Notes under the pieces: model-generated
Databases searched by the model: none
Told to the model about the DNA's origin: nothing
Seen by the model: the letters and a program-made list of their open reading frames with translations, nothing else
Part shown: piece by piece, positions 53,497 to 62,931 of the stretch
How the letters are laid out: every line of letters starts with the position of its first letter
Numbering within the stretch: the stretch's first letter is position 1
Program-made: the position numbers and the translations under genes
Source of the DNA: Chloroflexi bacterium TSY
Lineage (GTDB): Bacteria; Chloroflexota; Anaerolineae; Caldilineales; Caldilineaceae
Direction: 5' to 3'
Assembly (NCBI GenBank): GCA_019217005.1
Contig: JAHBNG010000015.1
Span: forward strand, 111,531-175,530
DNA: 64,000 nucleotides

Positions 53497-54669
53497 CTAG
53501 ATATGAAAACTCGCCTCGAATGACGGATCTGTAATTGCAGGGCGATTCATGGTAAAGTCGCCAATCGGATATTGGGTCTTTCCATCAATCGCCAGCTCAC
53601 TCAAAATTTTGCCCACAAGGCTCGAAAATTTGTAGACGTGCCCGGCTCCATTGCAGATTATGATCTGCGGATGGTCGGGATGACAATCGATGATAAAATC
53701 TCGATCTTTAGGCATGGTATAGAGACAGGTTTTTGTGTAGAGTCTAGGACCGATAAAACTGGGAATATAATGGGCTAACCAATCCGTCAACTGCTTCTCT
53801 TTGACCGGATCCCCTTCGAAGGTGCGGGTGTCCGTCGTAACCGGCGCCCCTGATGCATCGATGGCTGCTTTGGTTGCCACTTCGCCATAGACGGGGAAAC
53901 CATAATAGACATGTTCGCTATGGTTGATGAAAATGGGGAAGCGACCCACAGCAAACTCTTTCAAGTTGGGCGTTGCGTAATAGGTCACCTGTTCTTGGGT
54001 GACGGTCAGGCTGAAGTTCAGGTTGATGGACTCTAGCACATTGTCCATCCATGCGCCTGCGGTGATGATCAACCTTTTACAAGTAAAGGTGCCTCGGTTG
54101 GTGATGACATCTACACCGCCATCGAAAGGATGCAGATCGGTGACCTGGGTATGATCGAGAATTGTGGCACCGTGGTAGCGGGCTGTCCCAATGTGCGCTG
54201 CGTTGCCCTTGGCGGCATCTGCGATGCCTGTCTTCTCTTGCCAGAGTGCATCAACCTCTTGCTCAAACTTGAATTGAGGATAGCGACGCATGACCTCGTC
54301 CGCGCCAAAGCGTTCGTAAGGGATGTTGGCCGCCTCCATTGCGTCGGCATAGACCTGTACATCTTTGGTATACGATGAATGAGCGTTGGCCCATTCGATG
54401 CTGCCTGTATTGGTCACCACTTGAACCGCAGACTCCTCTTCGAGGGTGGCCCAAGCATCATACGTGTGAGGGGTCAGAGCCGTATATTTGGCGTCGTGAT
54501 AAGTCAACCGGATGATGCGCGAGTGATCTTGAGAGCCGCCTTTGTGATGGCCAAGTTCGAACTGCTCCAATCCAAGGACGTCAGCGCCAGCCCGGCGGGC
54601 AAGCCAGTAGGCGGCCCCGCCCCCCACGCCACCACAGCCGAGAATGATGTAGTCATAGTTGGTTTTCAT
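53497..54669 (-). CDS. monomeric sarcosine oxidase/N-methyl-tryptophan oxidase-like (SolA family)
   Basis: About 390 aa from the ATG at 54669 (MKTNYDYIILGCGGVGGGAAYW), with the dinucleotide motif GCGGVGGGA, then HKGGSQDHSRIIRLTY, a motif of the monomeric sarcosine oxidase family. C-terminal KTCLYTMPKDRDFIID places the Cys that carries covalent FAD in that family. GHVYKFSSLVGKILSELA closes the FAD site. The product oxidises N-methyl amino acids to the amino acid, formaldehyde and peroxide. The longer frame to 54714 lacks family sequence. It lies between two dimethylglycine-dehydrogenase-like genes. Confidence 0.9.
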   Translation of the reverse strand: MKTNYDYIILGCGGVGGGAAYWLARRAGADVLGLEQFELGHHKGGSQDHSRIIRLTYHDAKYTALTPHTYDAWATLEEESAVQVVTNTGSIEWANAHSSYTKDVQVYADAMEAANIPYERFGADEVMRRYPQFKFEQEVDALWQEKTGIADAAKGNAAHIGTARYHGATILDHTQVTDLHPFDGGVDVITNRGTFTCKRLIITAGAWMDNVLESINLNFSLTVTQEQVTYYATPNLKEFAVGRFPIFINHSEHVYYGFPVYGEVATKAAIDASGAPVTTDTRTFEGDPVKEKQLTDWLAHYIPSFIGPRLYTKTCLYTMPKDRDFIIDCHPDHPQIIICNGAGHVYKFSSLVGKILSELAIDGKTQYPIGDFTMNRPAITDPSFEASFHI

Positions 54670-54719
54670 AACAATGTGATTTTCCCTCTCCTTCCACATG
54701 GTACACCCGGACATTCTTG

Positions 54720-57242
54720 CTAGATGCGCATCCGCTTATTTTCTGGATCAAAGAGCGAGGTGCTGCCACCATCCGCCACCGCGACCGTCACGGGGTAGTG
54801 CTCGGCCATATACTCGACCAGCAACTTGGTGCCGACTTTGGCATACTCAGGTGGTAGATAAGCAAGTAGAATGTGCTTGCCGACAGAGGGGCCGGTACCG
54901 GCAGTCGTCACATATGAGCAGCGACCATGACGATCAACAATCCCTTTGCCGTCCAAGGTGAGGATTGGCTCTTTCCCCAACATATAGCGCTTGACACCGG
55001 AAGCCGAGGTGTGATCATCCACCGTTAAGGTACAGAGGATGGCCGCGGGGCCTTCTTCACGCGCCTTTAGATAGGCCTCTTTGCCAATGAAGTCCTGCTT
55101 TTTGACCTTGGGCCGCGTCAGACCGGCCTCAACTGGGTTAAACTCACATTCCAACTCATTGCCCATCAACCTGTACCCCTTTTCGATGCGACCTGTGGTG
55201 CCATAGACACCGATACCCGCGGGCACAACACCATGTGCCTGTCCAGCTTCCCAGAGTGTATCCCACAACTTTAACCCATTCTCCACAGATGCATAGATCT
55301 CCCATCCTAATTCACCTACATAGGAGATACGCATCATGCGCGTCCGAACTGTGCCGATCGTGACTTCCTTTGTTGTGCCGTAGGGGAAGCCCTCATGGGA
55401 GACATCGTCCAACGTGACGGACTCCACAATGTCTCGCGCTTTGGGGCCCCACAGACCAATCGTGCAGATGGCCGTGCTCCGGTCCTCGAAGTGAACAGAG
55501 CCGTCTCCAGGCAGATGGCTCTTGAACCAATGCATGTCACGTCCCCAATCTGCGCCACCCGTAACAATGCGGAAGCGGTTTTTGCCAATCCGCATAATGG
55601 TCAGGTCCGAGCGGAAGCCGCCATTTGGATCCAAGATTGGCGTGTAAACAGCGCGACCAACCTTAACGTTCATCTGGTTCATGGCCATTTTTTGCATGTA
55701 GTCGAGCGCACCGGGGCCGGTCACGTCGAAGACAGCAAAGGCAGTCAAATCAATCATCGCGGCACGTTTGCGCATGGCCAAATGCTCGGCATGGATGATG
55801 GGTGACCACCAGCGCGAATCCCACTCATGCTCTCGATTCATCACCCGGTCGCCAAATTCCTCCAGCAATGGAGTGTTTGATTCATACCATTGTGGGCGCT
55901 CCCAGCCAGCCACCTCAAAGAAGACGGCGCCCAATCCCTGCTCGCGTACATAAAAGGGGCTGACGCGCACGTTCCGATTGGTGGACCACTGTTCAGCTGG
56001 ATGTACGATGCCATAGGTTTTGTTATAGCCTTCCGAGGTGCGTGCGTCAACGTGGAGCTTGGTGCGGGCATGGTCGGCAAAACGGGCGATATCGGACGAG
56101 TGTGGGTCGATCTCGGAATAGCCATTGGTCATCCATTCGGCGATCATACGACCAACGCCGGGACCTTCCTTGATCCAAACTGCGGCAGCCGACCAGAGAT
56201 TCTTGACCTCGACTGTCTCTCCCAAAATTGGGGCACCATCAGGTGTCAGTGAAAGCAGTCCGTTGATGGCATAGCGTACACCTACACGATCATCGCCCAG
56301 GATATCCGGCATTAACTCGAGTGCCTGTTCCAGTTGGGGATCGAAATCATCTTCGGTAAAGGGCATCTCCGTTGGCGAGAGAGACGCCTCTTCGATTGAA
56401 GGAATTTCATCTGGCTCATATAATATTGGTCGGTGAGCGTAGGAGCCAACCTCCATGTCGCTGCCATGTTGCCGTTCGTAACAGAAAGTGTCCATGTCGC
56501 GGACGATGGGGTACTCGATCTCACCCACCGTCTTCTCGAAAAGAGGAATTGAACCGACGCTGATCATCTGGTGAACAGCGGGCGTCAGCGGAATGGTGGC
56601 TCCCGCCATGCGAGCGATCTGTGGACTCCACACACCACAGGCAATCACGACATAGTTGGTTTCGATGATGCCTTTGGCCGTTTCGACGCTCTTGATCTGG
56701 CCATCTTCAACACCTAAATCGTAGATCTCCGTGTTGGCGAAGACTTGAAGAGCGCCCTGATTCATTGCATATTCGCGCATGAGCGTCCCTGCGCGCAACG
56801 AGTCCACCACACCCACTGATGGCGTGTACCAGCCTCCAAGGATTACATCCTCATCGATATAGGGGATCAATTTCTTGACCTGCTCGACTGATATCAGCTC
56901 AGATTCGACACCCCAAGATTTGGCGGAAGCCCGGCGGCGACGCAACTCTTCCATGCGTTCTTCTGTGCGGGCAATCTCGATGCCGCCACATTCCGTGAAG
57001 ACGCCAAGCTCTTTGTACTGTTTCATGCTGTCGAGCGTTAGGAGCGCCATCTCTTTGGAGTGATCGACCGGAAAGATAAAATTCGAAGCATGGCCTGTCG
57101 AACCACCTGGATTGGGGAGGGGACCCTTGTCCAAAAGAACTATGTCGGTCCAACCTAATTTGGCGAGATGGTAGACAACGCAGTTGCCCACAATGCCTGC
57201 ACCAATGATCACGACATTGGCATGCTGTGGGAATCCACTCAT
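54720..57242 (-). CDS. dimethylglycine dehydrogenase-like flavoprotein with GCV_T domain (paralogue 2)
   Basis: The 840-aa product has the same architecture as the protein at 50473 (FAD DAO domain with GAGIVGNCVVYHLAKLG and GGSTGHASNF, FAO_M, GCV_T ending NPVEAGLTRPKVKKQ). The two are close paralogues, clearly alike along their whole length. Keeping two suggests different N-methyl substrates. It is transcribed in the same direction as, and upstream of, the sarcosine-oxidase-like gene. GGAGCAAAGTAA lies before the ATG. Both likely use ETF as acceptor. Confidence 0.9.
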   Translation of the reverse strand: MSGFPQHANVVIIGAGIVGNCVVYHLAKLGWTDIVLLDKGPLPNPGGSTGHASNFIFPVDHSKEMALLTLDSMKQYKELGVFTECGGIEIARTEERMEELRRRRASAKSWGVESELISVEQVKKLIPYIDEDVILGGWYTPSVGVVDSLRAGTLMREYAMNQGALQVFANTEIYDLGVEDGQIKSVETAKGIIETNYVVIACGVWSPQIARMAGATIPLTPAVHQMISVGSIPLFEKTVGEIEYPIVRDMDTFCYERQHGSDMEVGSYAHRPILYEPDEIPSIEEASLSPTEMPFTEDDFDPQLEQALELMPDILGDDRVGVRYAINGLLSLTPDGAPILGETVEVKNLWSAAAVWIKEGPGVGRMIAEWMTNGYSEIDPHSSDIARFADHARTKLHVDARTSEGYNKTYGIVHPAEQWSTNRNVRVSPFYVREQGLGAVFFEVAGWERPQWYESNTPLLEEFGDRVMNREHEWDSRWWSPIIHAEHLAMRKRAAMIDLTAFAVFDVTGPGALDYMQKMAMNQMNVKVGRAVYTPILDPNGGFRSDLTIMRIGKNRFRIVTGGADWGRDMHWFKSHLPGDGSVHFEDRSTAICTIGLWGPKARDIVESVTLDDVSHEGFPYGTTKEVTIGTVRTRMMRISYVGELGWEIYASVENGLKLWDTLWEAGQAHGVVPAGIGVYGTTGRIEKGYRLMGNELECEFNPVEAGLTRPKVKKQDFIGKEAYLKAREEGPAAILCTLTVDDHTSASGVKRYMLGKEPILTLDGKGIVDRHGRCSYVTTAGTGPSVGKHILLAYLPPEYAKVGTKLLVEYMAEHYPVTVAVADGGSTSLFDPENKRMRI

Positions 57243-57308
57243 TTACTTTGCTCCTTTAAATTTGGCTTATCCACTTATAAAACAGCAGATAGGATTCAAT
57301 AAGTAACT

Positions 57309-57731
57309 CTATTCACCAATTTTAGGTGGGTGCCAGCCGACTTGTACCCAGTTATATCGGACAGTTACTGCAATTTCATTATTCAGTTTCAACTCGATTA
57401 CTGTAACGCGTCCACATGGTGTAAGTCCCAAAATTTCAGTGCCACTTTCACTCCATTCAAAATGATGTTCCCATTGTTGTTGGCGAGGATTATAGAGTTT
57501 TACATGCTCTCCAGTAGCAGGATCAATGCCGTGGGTTTTTGACCACTTATAGAGATTGCAGTATTTACATGCTGCGCATAAATTGCTCTCATCATCTGTT
57601 CCGCCTTTGGCAGTAGGCCAAATATGGTCAATCTCAAGTTTAGCCATTAAATATTGTTGCTGATTTTGACAGTATTCACAGCGGTTTTGGGCGCGCAATA
57701 TCACTTGTGTACGAGTTGCTTCTGTAACCAT
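57309..57731 (-). CDS. HNH endonuclease
   Basis: The 140-aa product has the HNH nuclease core: RAQNRCEYCQ, then KLEIDHIWPTAKGGTDDESNLCAACKYCNLYKW, with the metal-binding Cys pairs and the D-H-I motif of the active site. It is two bases downstream of the helical hypothetical gene at 57734 and likely belongs with it. HNH genes of this type often travel in small mobile pairs. Nothing links it to amine catabolism except position. Confidence 0.85.
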   Translation of the reverse strand: MVTEATRTQVILRAQNRCEYCQNQQQYLMAKLEIDHIWPTAKGGTDDESNLCAACKYCNLYKWSKTHGIDPATGEHVKLYNPRQQQWEHHFEWSESGTEILGLTPCGRVTVIELKLNNEIAVTVRYNWVQVGWHPPKIGE

Positions 57732-57733
57732 CG

Positions 57734-58138
57734 CTATGAATTTAATGGTGGAATTAATCCACGGCGAACTGCCTCCGCCAGTCCTTCTGATTTGCGCAAG
57801 AGTCCGATTCGATAGATTTGCATAAGCGCAATTAATTCATATTGTTCAGGTATATTCAGATTTTTTTGTTTCCCTTTGGCTTGAAGATGACTAAGTCGCT
57901 CATCTTGTATTTCAGTCATGGTCATATGCGCCAATTCCAAAACCTCATCATCGCTTAGGTCAGATACATCTTTGGAGTAGCCATCATAGGGCAGATCATC
58001 AAGGATAGGCCATAAATCATCCATGATTTCCAGCTTATCAGCTAAAACATCTTCAACACTCTGTTTTGTTAGTCGTCCCAACTGTGCAGCGTGTTCAAGA
58101 ACTGTATTCGGTACTGATAAGGTCACCTCGACATTCAT
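57734..58138 (-). CDS. hypothetical protein, partner of HNH gene
   Basis: The 134-aa product begins MNVEVTLSVPNTVLEHAAQLG and is mostly helical and acidic in its middle (PYDGYSKDVSDLSDDEVLELA). The last part (YELIALMQIYRIGLLRKSEGLAEAVRRGLIPPL) resembles short proteins encoded next to HNH nucleases in cyanobacteria and Chloroflexota. No catalytic motif is visible. It overlaps the mttB-like gene by four bases and the HNH gene by almost zero spacing, so both have been captured into this operon. Confidence 0.6.
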   Translation of the reverse strand: MNVEVTLSVPNTVLEHAAQLGRLTKQSVEDVLADKLEIMDDLWPILDDLPYDGYSKDVSDLSDDEVLELAHMTMTEIQDERLSHLQAKGKQKNLNIPEQYELIALMQIYRIGLLRKSEGLAEAVRRGLIPPLNS

Positions 58139-59679
58139 TGTTTCCCCCCTTGAGCAAACCCAAGTGCTGTCTTTCGTTCTTTCATAAAATCTTGTAACTG
58201 GCTATCAATTGATGCATCCAACGGCGGTGCCTCATATACTTCCAACATCGCCTTCCACTTCTTATTGGCACGCGTCACCGTATCTTCACTGCCATTGATC
58301 ACCCATTGCTCATAGGCATCATAATCCATGATTTCTGCTCGGTGAAACGCATCTCGAAAATGACGCATGGTATGTTGCGTGCCCAAGAAGTGACCGCCTG
58401 CCTCCACCTCTTCGAAGGCATCCAGGGCAAACCCTTCGTCTGAAAAATCGATCCCTCGTGCCCAATAGTGGTACATGCCCAATAACTCACAATCAATGAC
58501 AAATTTTTCATATCCCGAGACGAGTCCACTCTCCAGCCAGCCTGCTGCATGGAGAATAAAGTTCGTCTGAGCCTGGACGGCCGGCATCATGACCTGCACC
58601 GACTCATAGCCAGCCTGGGCATCGGGTATTTTCGAGCTGGAGAAGGTGCCACCGGTGCGGAAGGGTAGGTTGTAGCGGCGCGCCATTTGCGCAACAGCCA
58701 ACATGGTTAGCTGACTGGAGGGTGAGCCAAACACAGTGGCACCGCTTTGTAAGTCCAGATTAGTCATAAATGAGCCGTAAACGACAGGACAGCCCGGTTC
58801 TACCATTTGCACAAAGGCAATGCCCGACAAGGCTTCGGCATTCTGCAATGCCAGAGTCCCCGCGATGCTAGCAGGGGACATTGCGCCTGCCATGAGAAAC
58901 GGCGTAATAATCATCGCCTGTCGGGCGCGCGCATAGACCTTCATGCAGCCCAACATCCGCTCATCATGTCGACGGGGGCTGCTCACGTTGATGAGCGACG
59001 TCATGGCAGGATTCTTGCGTATGTTCTCTTTGCCAAAGAGAATCTCACACATTTGCACACTATCGGCCGCGTTCTCTGGCTCGGTGACGGAGCCCATAAA
59101 GCCTTTGTCACTATACTTGATGTGGGCGTATACCATATCCAGATGGCGAGTTGGAACCGGTTCGTCATTTGGCTCACAAACTGTGCCGCCAGAATGATGG
59201 AGATAGGGACTCATGTACGCAAGCTTGACGAAATTTTGGAAATCTTCCAGCGTTCCCTCGCTGCGTCCTTTATCGGCATCATGAACAAATGGTGGCCCAT
59301 AGACGGGAGCAAAGATCGAGCGATTGCCGCCGAAAATCACGTTGTTGGCCGGATTACGCGCGATTTGCGTATACTCACTTGGTGCTTTGGTGATATACTC
59401 CATGACCAAGGCTTCATCCATGTAAACTATATCGCCTTCGACCCGCGCGCCATGCGACGCCAAAATCTCTCGGGCCTCATCATCATAGAAGGCAATGCCC
59501 AGCCGGGATAGAATATCCATCGATGCATCATGGATTTGCTGAACATGCTCCGCCGAAATCAACTCAAAGCGCGGCACATGATATTGTATTTGAGGAACCC
59601 TTTTTTCTGTCGCCCCGGTAGGACGCTCACGTCGGGCACGTCTGGTTCGTCTTGACGCCCGATCACTCTTTGCATCCAT
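58135..59679 (-). CDS. trimethylamine methyltransferase-superfamily protein (MttB-like, non-pyrrolysine)
   Basis: The 514-aa product belongs to the MttB superfamily: ISAEHVQQIHDASMDILSRLGIAFYD at the start, then FAPVYGPPFVHDADKG, YGSFMTNLDLQSGATVFGSPS and GGHFLGTQHTMRHFRDAFH near the end. No in-frame UAG occurs, so it is the non-pyrrolysine type, whose characterised members demethylate quaternary amines such as glycine betaine with a corrinoid protein. No corrinoid protein or activator is in the window. The neighbouring dimethylglycine-dehydrogenase-like genes fit degradation from trimethylated to dimethylated and monomethylated forms. A basic leader (SRRTRRARRERP) precedes the family domain. 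Confidence 0.88.
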   Translation of the reverse strand: MDAKSDRASRRTRRARRERPTGATEKRVPQIQYHVPRFELISAEHVQQIHDASMDILSRLGIAFYDDEAREILASHGARVEGDIVYMDEALVMEYITKAPSEYTQIARNPANNVIFGGNRSIFAPVYGPPFVHDADKGRSEGTLEDFQNFVKLAYMSPYLHHSGGTVCEPNDEPVPTRHLDMVYAHIKYSDKGFMGSVTEPENAADSVQMCEILFGKENIRKNPAMTSLINVSSPRRHDERMLGCMKVYARARQAMIITPFLMAGAMSPASIAGTLALQNAEALSGIAFVQMVEPGCPVVYGSFMTNLDLQSGATVFGSPSSQLTMLAVAQMARRYNLPFRTGGTFSSSKIPDAQAGYESVQVMMPAVQAQTNFILHAAGWLESGLVSGYEKFVIDCELLGMYHYWARGIDFSDEGFALDAFEEVEAGGHFLGTQHTMRHFRDAFHRAEIMDYDAYEQWVINGSEDTVTRANKKWKAMLEVYEAPPLDASIDSQLQDFMKERKTALGFAQGGKQ

Positions 59680-59693
59680 AATAAACTAACCTC

Positions 59694-60371
59694 TCAAAGT
59701 ATATCCTTGAATCGTCGCTGAAAATGGCCCACGTGTTCTCGCATCAATTGCGCCGCTCGCTCACCATCTTTGTTTTGTATGGCACCAATCATTCGTTGAT
59801 GTTCACTCATCGCCTGTTCCAGACCATCGACACGGTCAATGGAGAGATTCCATAATCGTTGTACATGATTGTAGAGCCACTCAATGGTTTCTTCCAAGAA
59901 CTCATTTTGTGCAGACTGGGCGATTGTCAGGTGAATTTGGCGATCGATTTCAATCAATTGTCGGTTATCACCCGTACCTGCAAATACCAATCCCTGCTTT
60001 GTAATCACCCATAGTGCGTCAACCTGCTCTTGGTTTGCCCTCTGCGCTGCAAGGCGCGCCGCCAATGTCTCCAATTCAATGCGCATTTCAAAAATTTTAT
60101 GTAGATCAGACAGATTCAAATCAGCGACGAGCGTCCCGCGTCTTGGCAAGATGACCACCAGGCGCTCGCTCGCCAAACGACGCAATGCTTGACGAATTGG
60201 CGTCAACCCAATACCAATTTCGTCAGAAATCATTGCTTCATCAATCAAGGATGCAGGTGGCAGATCCAACGAAACAATCTTCTCTTTTATGCGCTGGTAA
60301 GCTAGATCACCCAGCGATTCTTCACCATTGCGGCGGCGAGACGACACCGCTAATATCGAGGTCGGCACCAT
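59694..60371 (-). CDS. GntR-family transcriptional regulator (FCD domain)
   Basis: The 225-aa product has an N-terminal winged helix-turn-helix (IDEAMISDEIGIGLTPIRQALRRLASERLVVILPRRG) and a C-terminal FadR-type all-helical FCD effector domain (FEMRIELETLAARLAA, DRQIHLTIAQSAQN, SEHQRMIGAI). It lies 15 bases upstream of the mttB-like gene and heads the catabolic operon, so it probably regulates both that operon and the divergent transporter. FCD regulators usually bind small acids with a metal. It could start at an internal ATG. Confidence 0.92.
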   Translation of the reverse strand: MVPTSILAVSSRRRNGEESLGDLAYQRIKEKIVSLDLPPASLIDEAMISDEIGIGLTPIRQALRRLASERLVVILPRRGTLVADLNLSDLHKIFEMRIELETLAARLAAQRANQEQVDALWVITKQGLVFAGTGDNRQLIEIDRQIHLTIAQSAQNEFLEETIEWLYNHVQRLWNLSIDRVDGLEQAMSEHQRMIGAIQNKDGERAAQLMREHVGHFQRRFKDIL

Positions 60372-60977
60372 CAGATTTTGAATGATTGTAAAATAATGTT
60401 AAAATTTAACTGAAATTTCAGAGAGTGCGCAATCATAACCGCGCTTTTTCATATTGTCAAAAACTGCCCCGTCAGAAGTACAAAAACTATTCGGAGTCTA
60501 CTTATTCGGGGATTTCTATCATATTTTGGCGAATTGATTGGCCTATGGTATTCTTAAAGCAATGGTAAACTGTATCCGCTTATGATTCAGAATAAATTAG
60601 CCAAGTCTACCTGACCAAAGATTGTCCAATTTGTTCCCAAAAATAGAAGTATCTCCCAATTGTCGTTAAAAATCTTTCATTCATTTATGCTCCATCATTC
60701 ATCAGTCAGCCACTATCCTATTTTTACTTCATCTGCCTCCATTGGACACAACAAGCGATTTCTCTGACTGGACAGATATCCAAAGTTGTGTACAAATGTG
60801 GAGATGCACTTTTTTTCCGTGCCAGCCCCCTCACGGCTTTGCGTTTGTCGTCACGTTGATACCGTTGAATGTACCGTCAAAGGGGTCTGTATGATCCTGA
60901 ATAACATTTTACACAAAGATCCAGGCGATAGACACGAGAATTTCAATTCAAATTTCTAATTCGCATAGAGGAGAATT
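60372..60977 (+). promoter_or_regulatory. divergent intergenic region between GntR gene and ABC transporter
   Basis: This 606-base gap separates the divergent catabolic and transport units and must hold both promoters. The part next to the GntR start is AT-rich (ATGTTAAAATTTAAC at 60393-60407). GAGGAG lies just before the binding-protein ATG. No gene or RNA was recognised, and no operator could be defined. Confidence 0.5.
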
Positions 60978-62722
60978 ATGAGAAAACCGTTCGTCACGAA
61001 AAAAGAGATGGATCAAATACATCCGCGTATCCCTGACGTTTACGATCAATTAAAGCAAGGACGTGTCTCTCGACGCGAGTTTTTGCGTACAGCGACACTG
61101 CTGGGTATGTCTTTGGGTGTGGCGCAAGTTGCTGCAGCCTGTGGTGGAACAGTAAGCGTTGGTGAATCGACGACCGCAGAATCTGCCGCTGATGGTGGTG
61201 AAGCTGCTGCGCCAGCTGTTGAGGCTGTCGGTGGGATCAAACGTGGTGGTATCCTACGCGTCGGTACCCGAGTCCCTGCTATCGATCATCCGGCGCGGTT
61301 CTCCTGGATTTATGACGCCAATCAGTTCCGACACATCTTTGAATATCTGACAGAGACGGGCAGTGACAACATTACACGCCCCTATCTCCTGGAAAGTTGG
61401 ACGCCCAACGAGGATCTGACCGTCTGGACGCTCAATCTACGTCAGGGAATCATGTGGACCAATGGTGAAGAGTTAATTGCGGACCACATCAAGTATAACT
61501 TTGGCGAATGGTTAAACCCAGACGTTGGCTCATCGATTCTTGGTCTCTGGGAAGGTTTCTTGACCGTGGACGATGTAGAAATAGTCGATGATTATACAAT
61601 CAACCTCAATTTGGCAAAACCACTCTTGGCCGTACCAGAACAGCTCTTCCACTATCCGGCATTGATCATGCATCCCAGCTTTGATGGTGATATTACCTCT
61701 GGTAACAACCCCAGTACAGGACCGATGACGCTGAAGGAGTTTGTGGTTGGTGAGCGCGTGATCATCGAGGCACGCGAAGGCTACTGGCAGATGGGCGAAG
61801 ATGGCAACCCGCTTCCTTATTTAGACGGCATGGAATTCATCGATCTTGGTGATGACCAGACAGCGGCTGTGGCTGCTTTGTTGGGTGGTCAAATTGACCG
61901 TATTTATGATGTACAGCCTGACACCTTCTTGGCGTTAAGTAACGATGAACGTGTTGCAATCTCCGGTGTCGGTACGGCTGCCACGCGCGTTCTGCGCTTC
62001 CGTGTGGATCAAGCACCATGGGACGACAACCGCGTTCGCTCGGCTGTCAAGATGTGTCAAAATCGCGAGAGTATCTTGAACGCAGCCTATTTCGGAGAGG
62101 GTGTTGCTGGATATGATACGCACATTTCGCCAGTACATCCTGCGTGGGCGCCGATGGATCTACCGGAATATAATCCAGAAGGAGCCAAGGCACTCCTTGC
62201 TGAGGCAGGTATGGAAGATCTGGAACTTGCTGTTTCGGTCGGAACGGGCTGGAGCGATATTGTTGCCTACGCTGAAACGTTGCAGGAGGATGCCAAAGCT
62301 GCTGGTATCAATATTACACTTGATACCATGCCAAACTCTGCCTATTGGGATCTCTGGACGGAAACACCAGTGGGCATTACGACTTGGGCACATCGTACCC
62401 TCGCTGTGATGCTCCTGCCGCTGGCCTACATCAACGACGCAGAGGGCAATCCTGTTCCTGGAATGAGACCCGCTGGCATGATGAGGAATTTGCCGAGATT
62501 TTGGCGAAGGCTCAAGGAACGGCTGATTTGGAAGCACGCCGCGAACTCTACGCCGATCTGCAACGGATTCAGCAAGAGCGGGGTTCAATTGGTGTTGCTT
62601 ACTTTATCAACCGCTGGGCAACCTACAACCCTGGTTTCCAAGGCATCGAAGCACATCCCACCGATTATAACCTACACCGAGAAGTTTGGTACGATCCAGA
62701 CAAAGACACCTTGCGAGGCTAG
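60978..62722 (+). pseudogene. oligopeptide-type ABC substrate-binding lipoprotein (family 5), frameshifted
   Basis: The leader SRREFLRTATLLG with lipobox-like VAAAC (near residue 55) predicts a twin-arginine exported lipoprotein. The mature protein follows the SBP_bac_5 pattern (RPYLLESWTPNEDLTVWTL, NGEELIADHIKYNF, GVAGYDTHISPVH). Near 62457 the frame breaks: NPVPG continues as nonsense, while the family sequence WNETRWHDEEFAEIL resumes one frame over and runs to the TAG at 62720. One missing base explains it. The 3' end carries a MITE B. The adjacent permease is intact, so a sequencing error remains possible. Confidence 0.88.
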
Positions 62723-62802
62723 GTGCTTATCCGAAAAGGTCTGTGACAGTCCATTCTCACTCGAGAAGTTGGTTGGACTCAGAGGACTTTTCGGATAGAT
62801 TC
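62722..62802 (+). repeat. MITE family B, copy 4 (at the stop codon of the binding-protein gene)
   Basis: Ends GGTGCTTATCCGAAAAGG and CTTTTCGGATAGATTC between TA bases at 62720-62721 and 62803-62804. It inserted in a TAA stop: the empty site reads GGC-TAA-CCT and the filled site reads GGC-TAG, so the stop is kept. Confidence 0.85.
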
Positions 62803-62869
62803 TAACCTGAGAATGAGCCATTATCAGCCCTAGCAGCAGTTAGTCTAACGACTGAATGTAGTTTATCTA

Positions 62870-62914
62870 CGCCCGCCGTATTGGTAGCTGCTGCTACTAT
62901 ACGGTGGGCGTTTT
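62870..62914 (+). terminator. stem-loop with short U-tract after the binding-protein gene
   Basis: CGCCCGCCGTATTGGTAGC pairs with GCTACTATACGGTGGGCG around a TGCT loop, followed by TTTT. It lies between the binding-protein and permease genes, a common place for an attenuating hairpin that raises binding-protein output over permease. Confidence 0.75.
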
Positions 62915-62931
62915 GGTTGTGGAGATATGAT

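Noticed and set aside
58135..59679. Pyrrolysine-containing trimethylamine methyltransferase
   Set aside because: The frame is full length with no in-frame UAG, so it belongs to the non-pyrrolysine branch.
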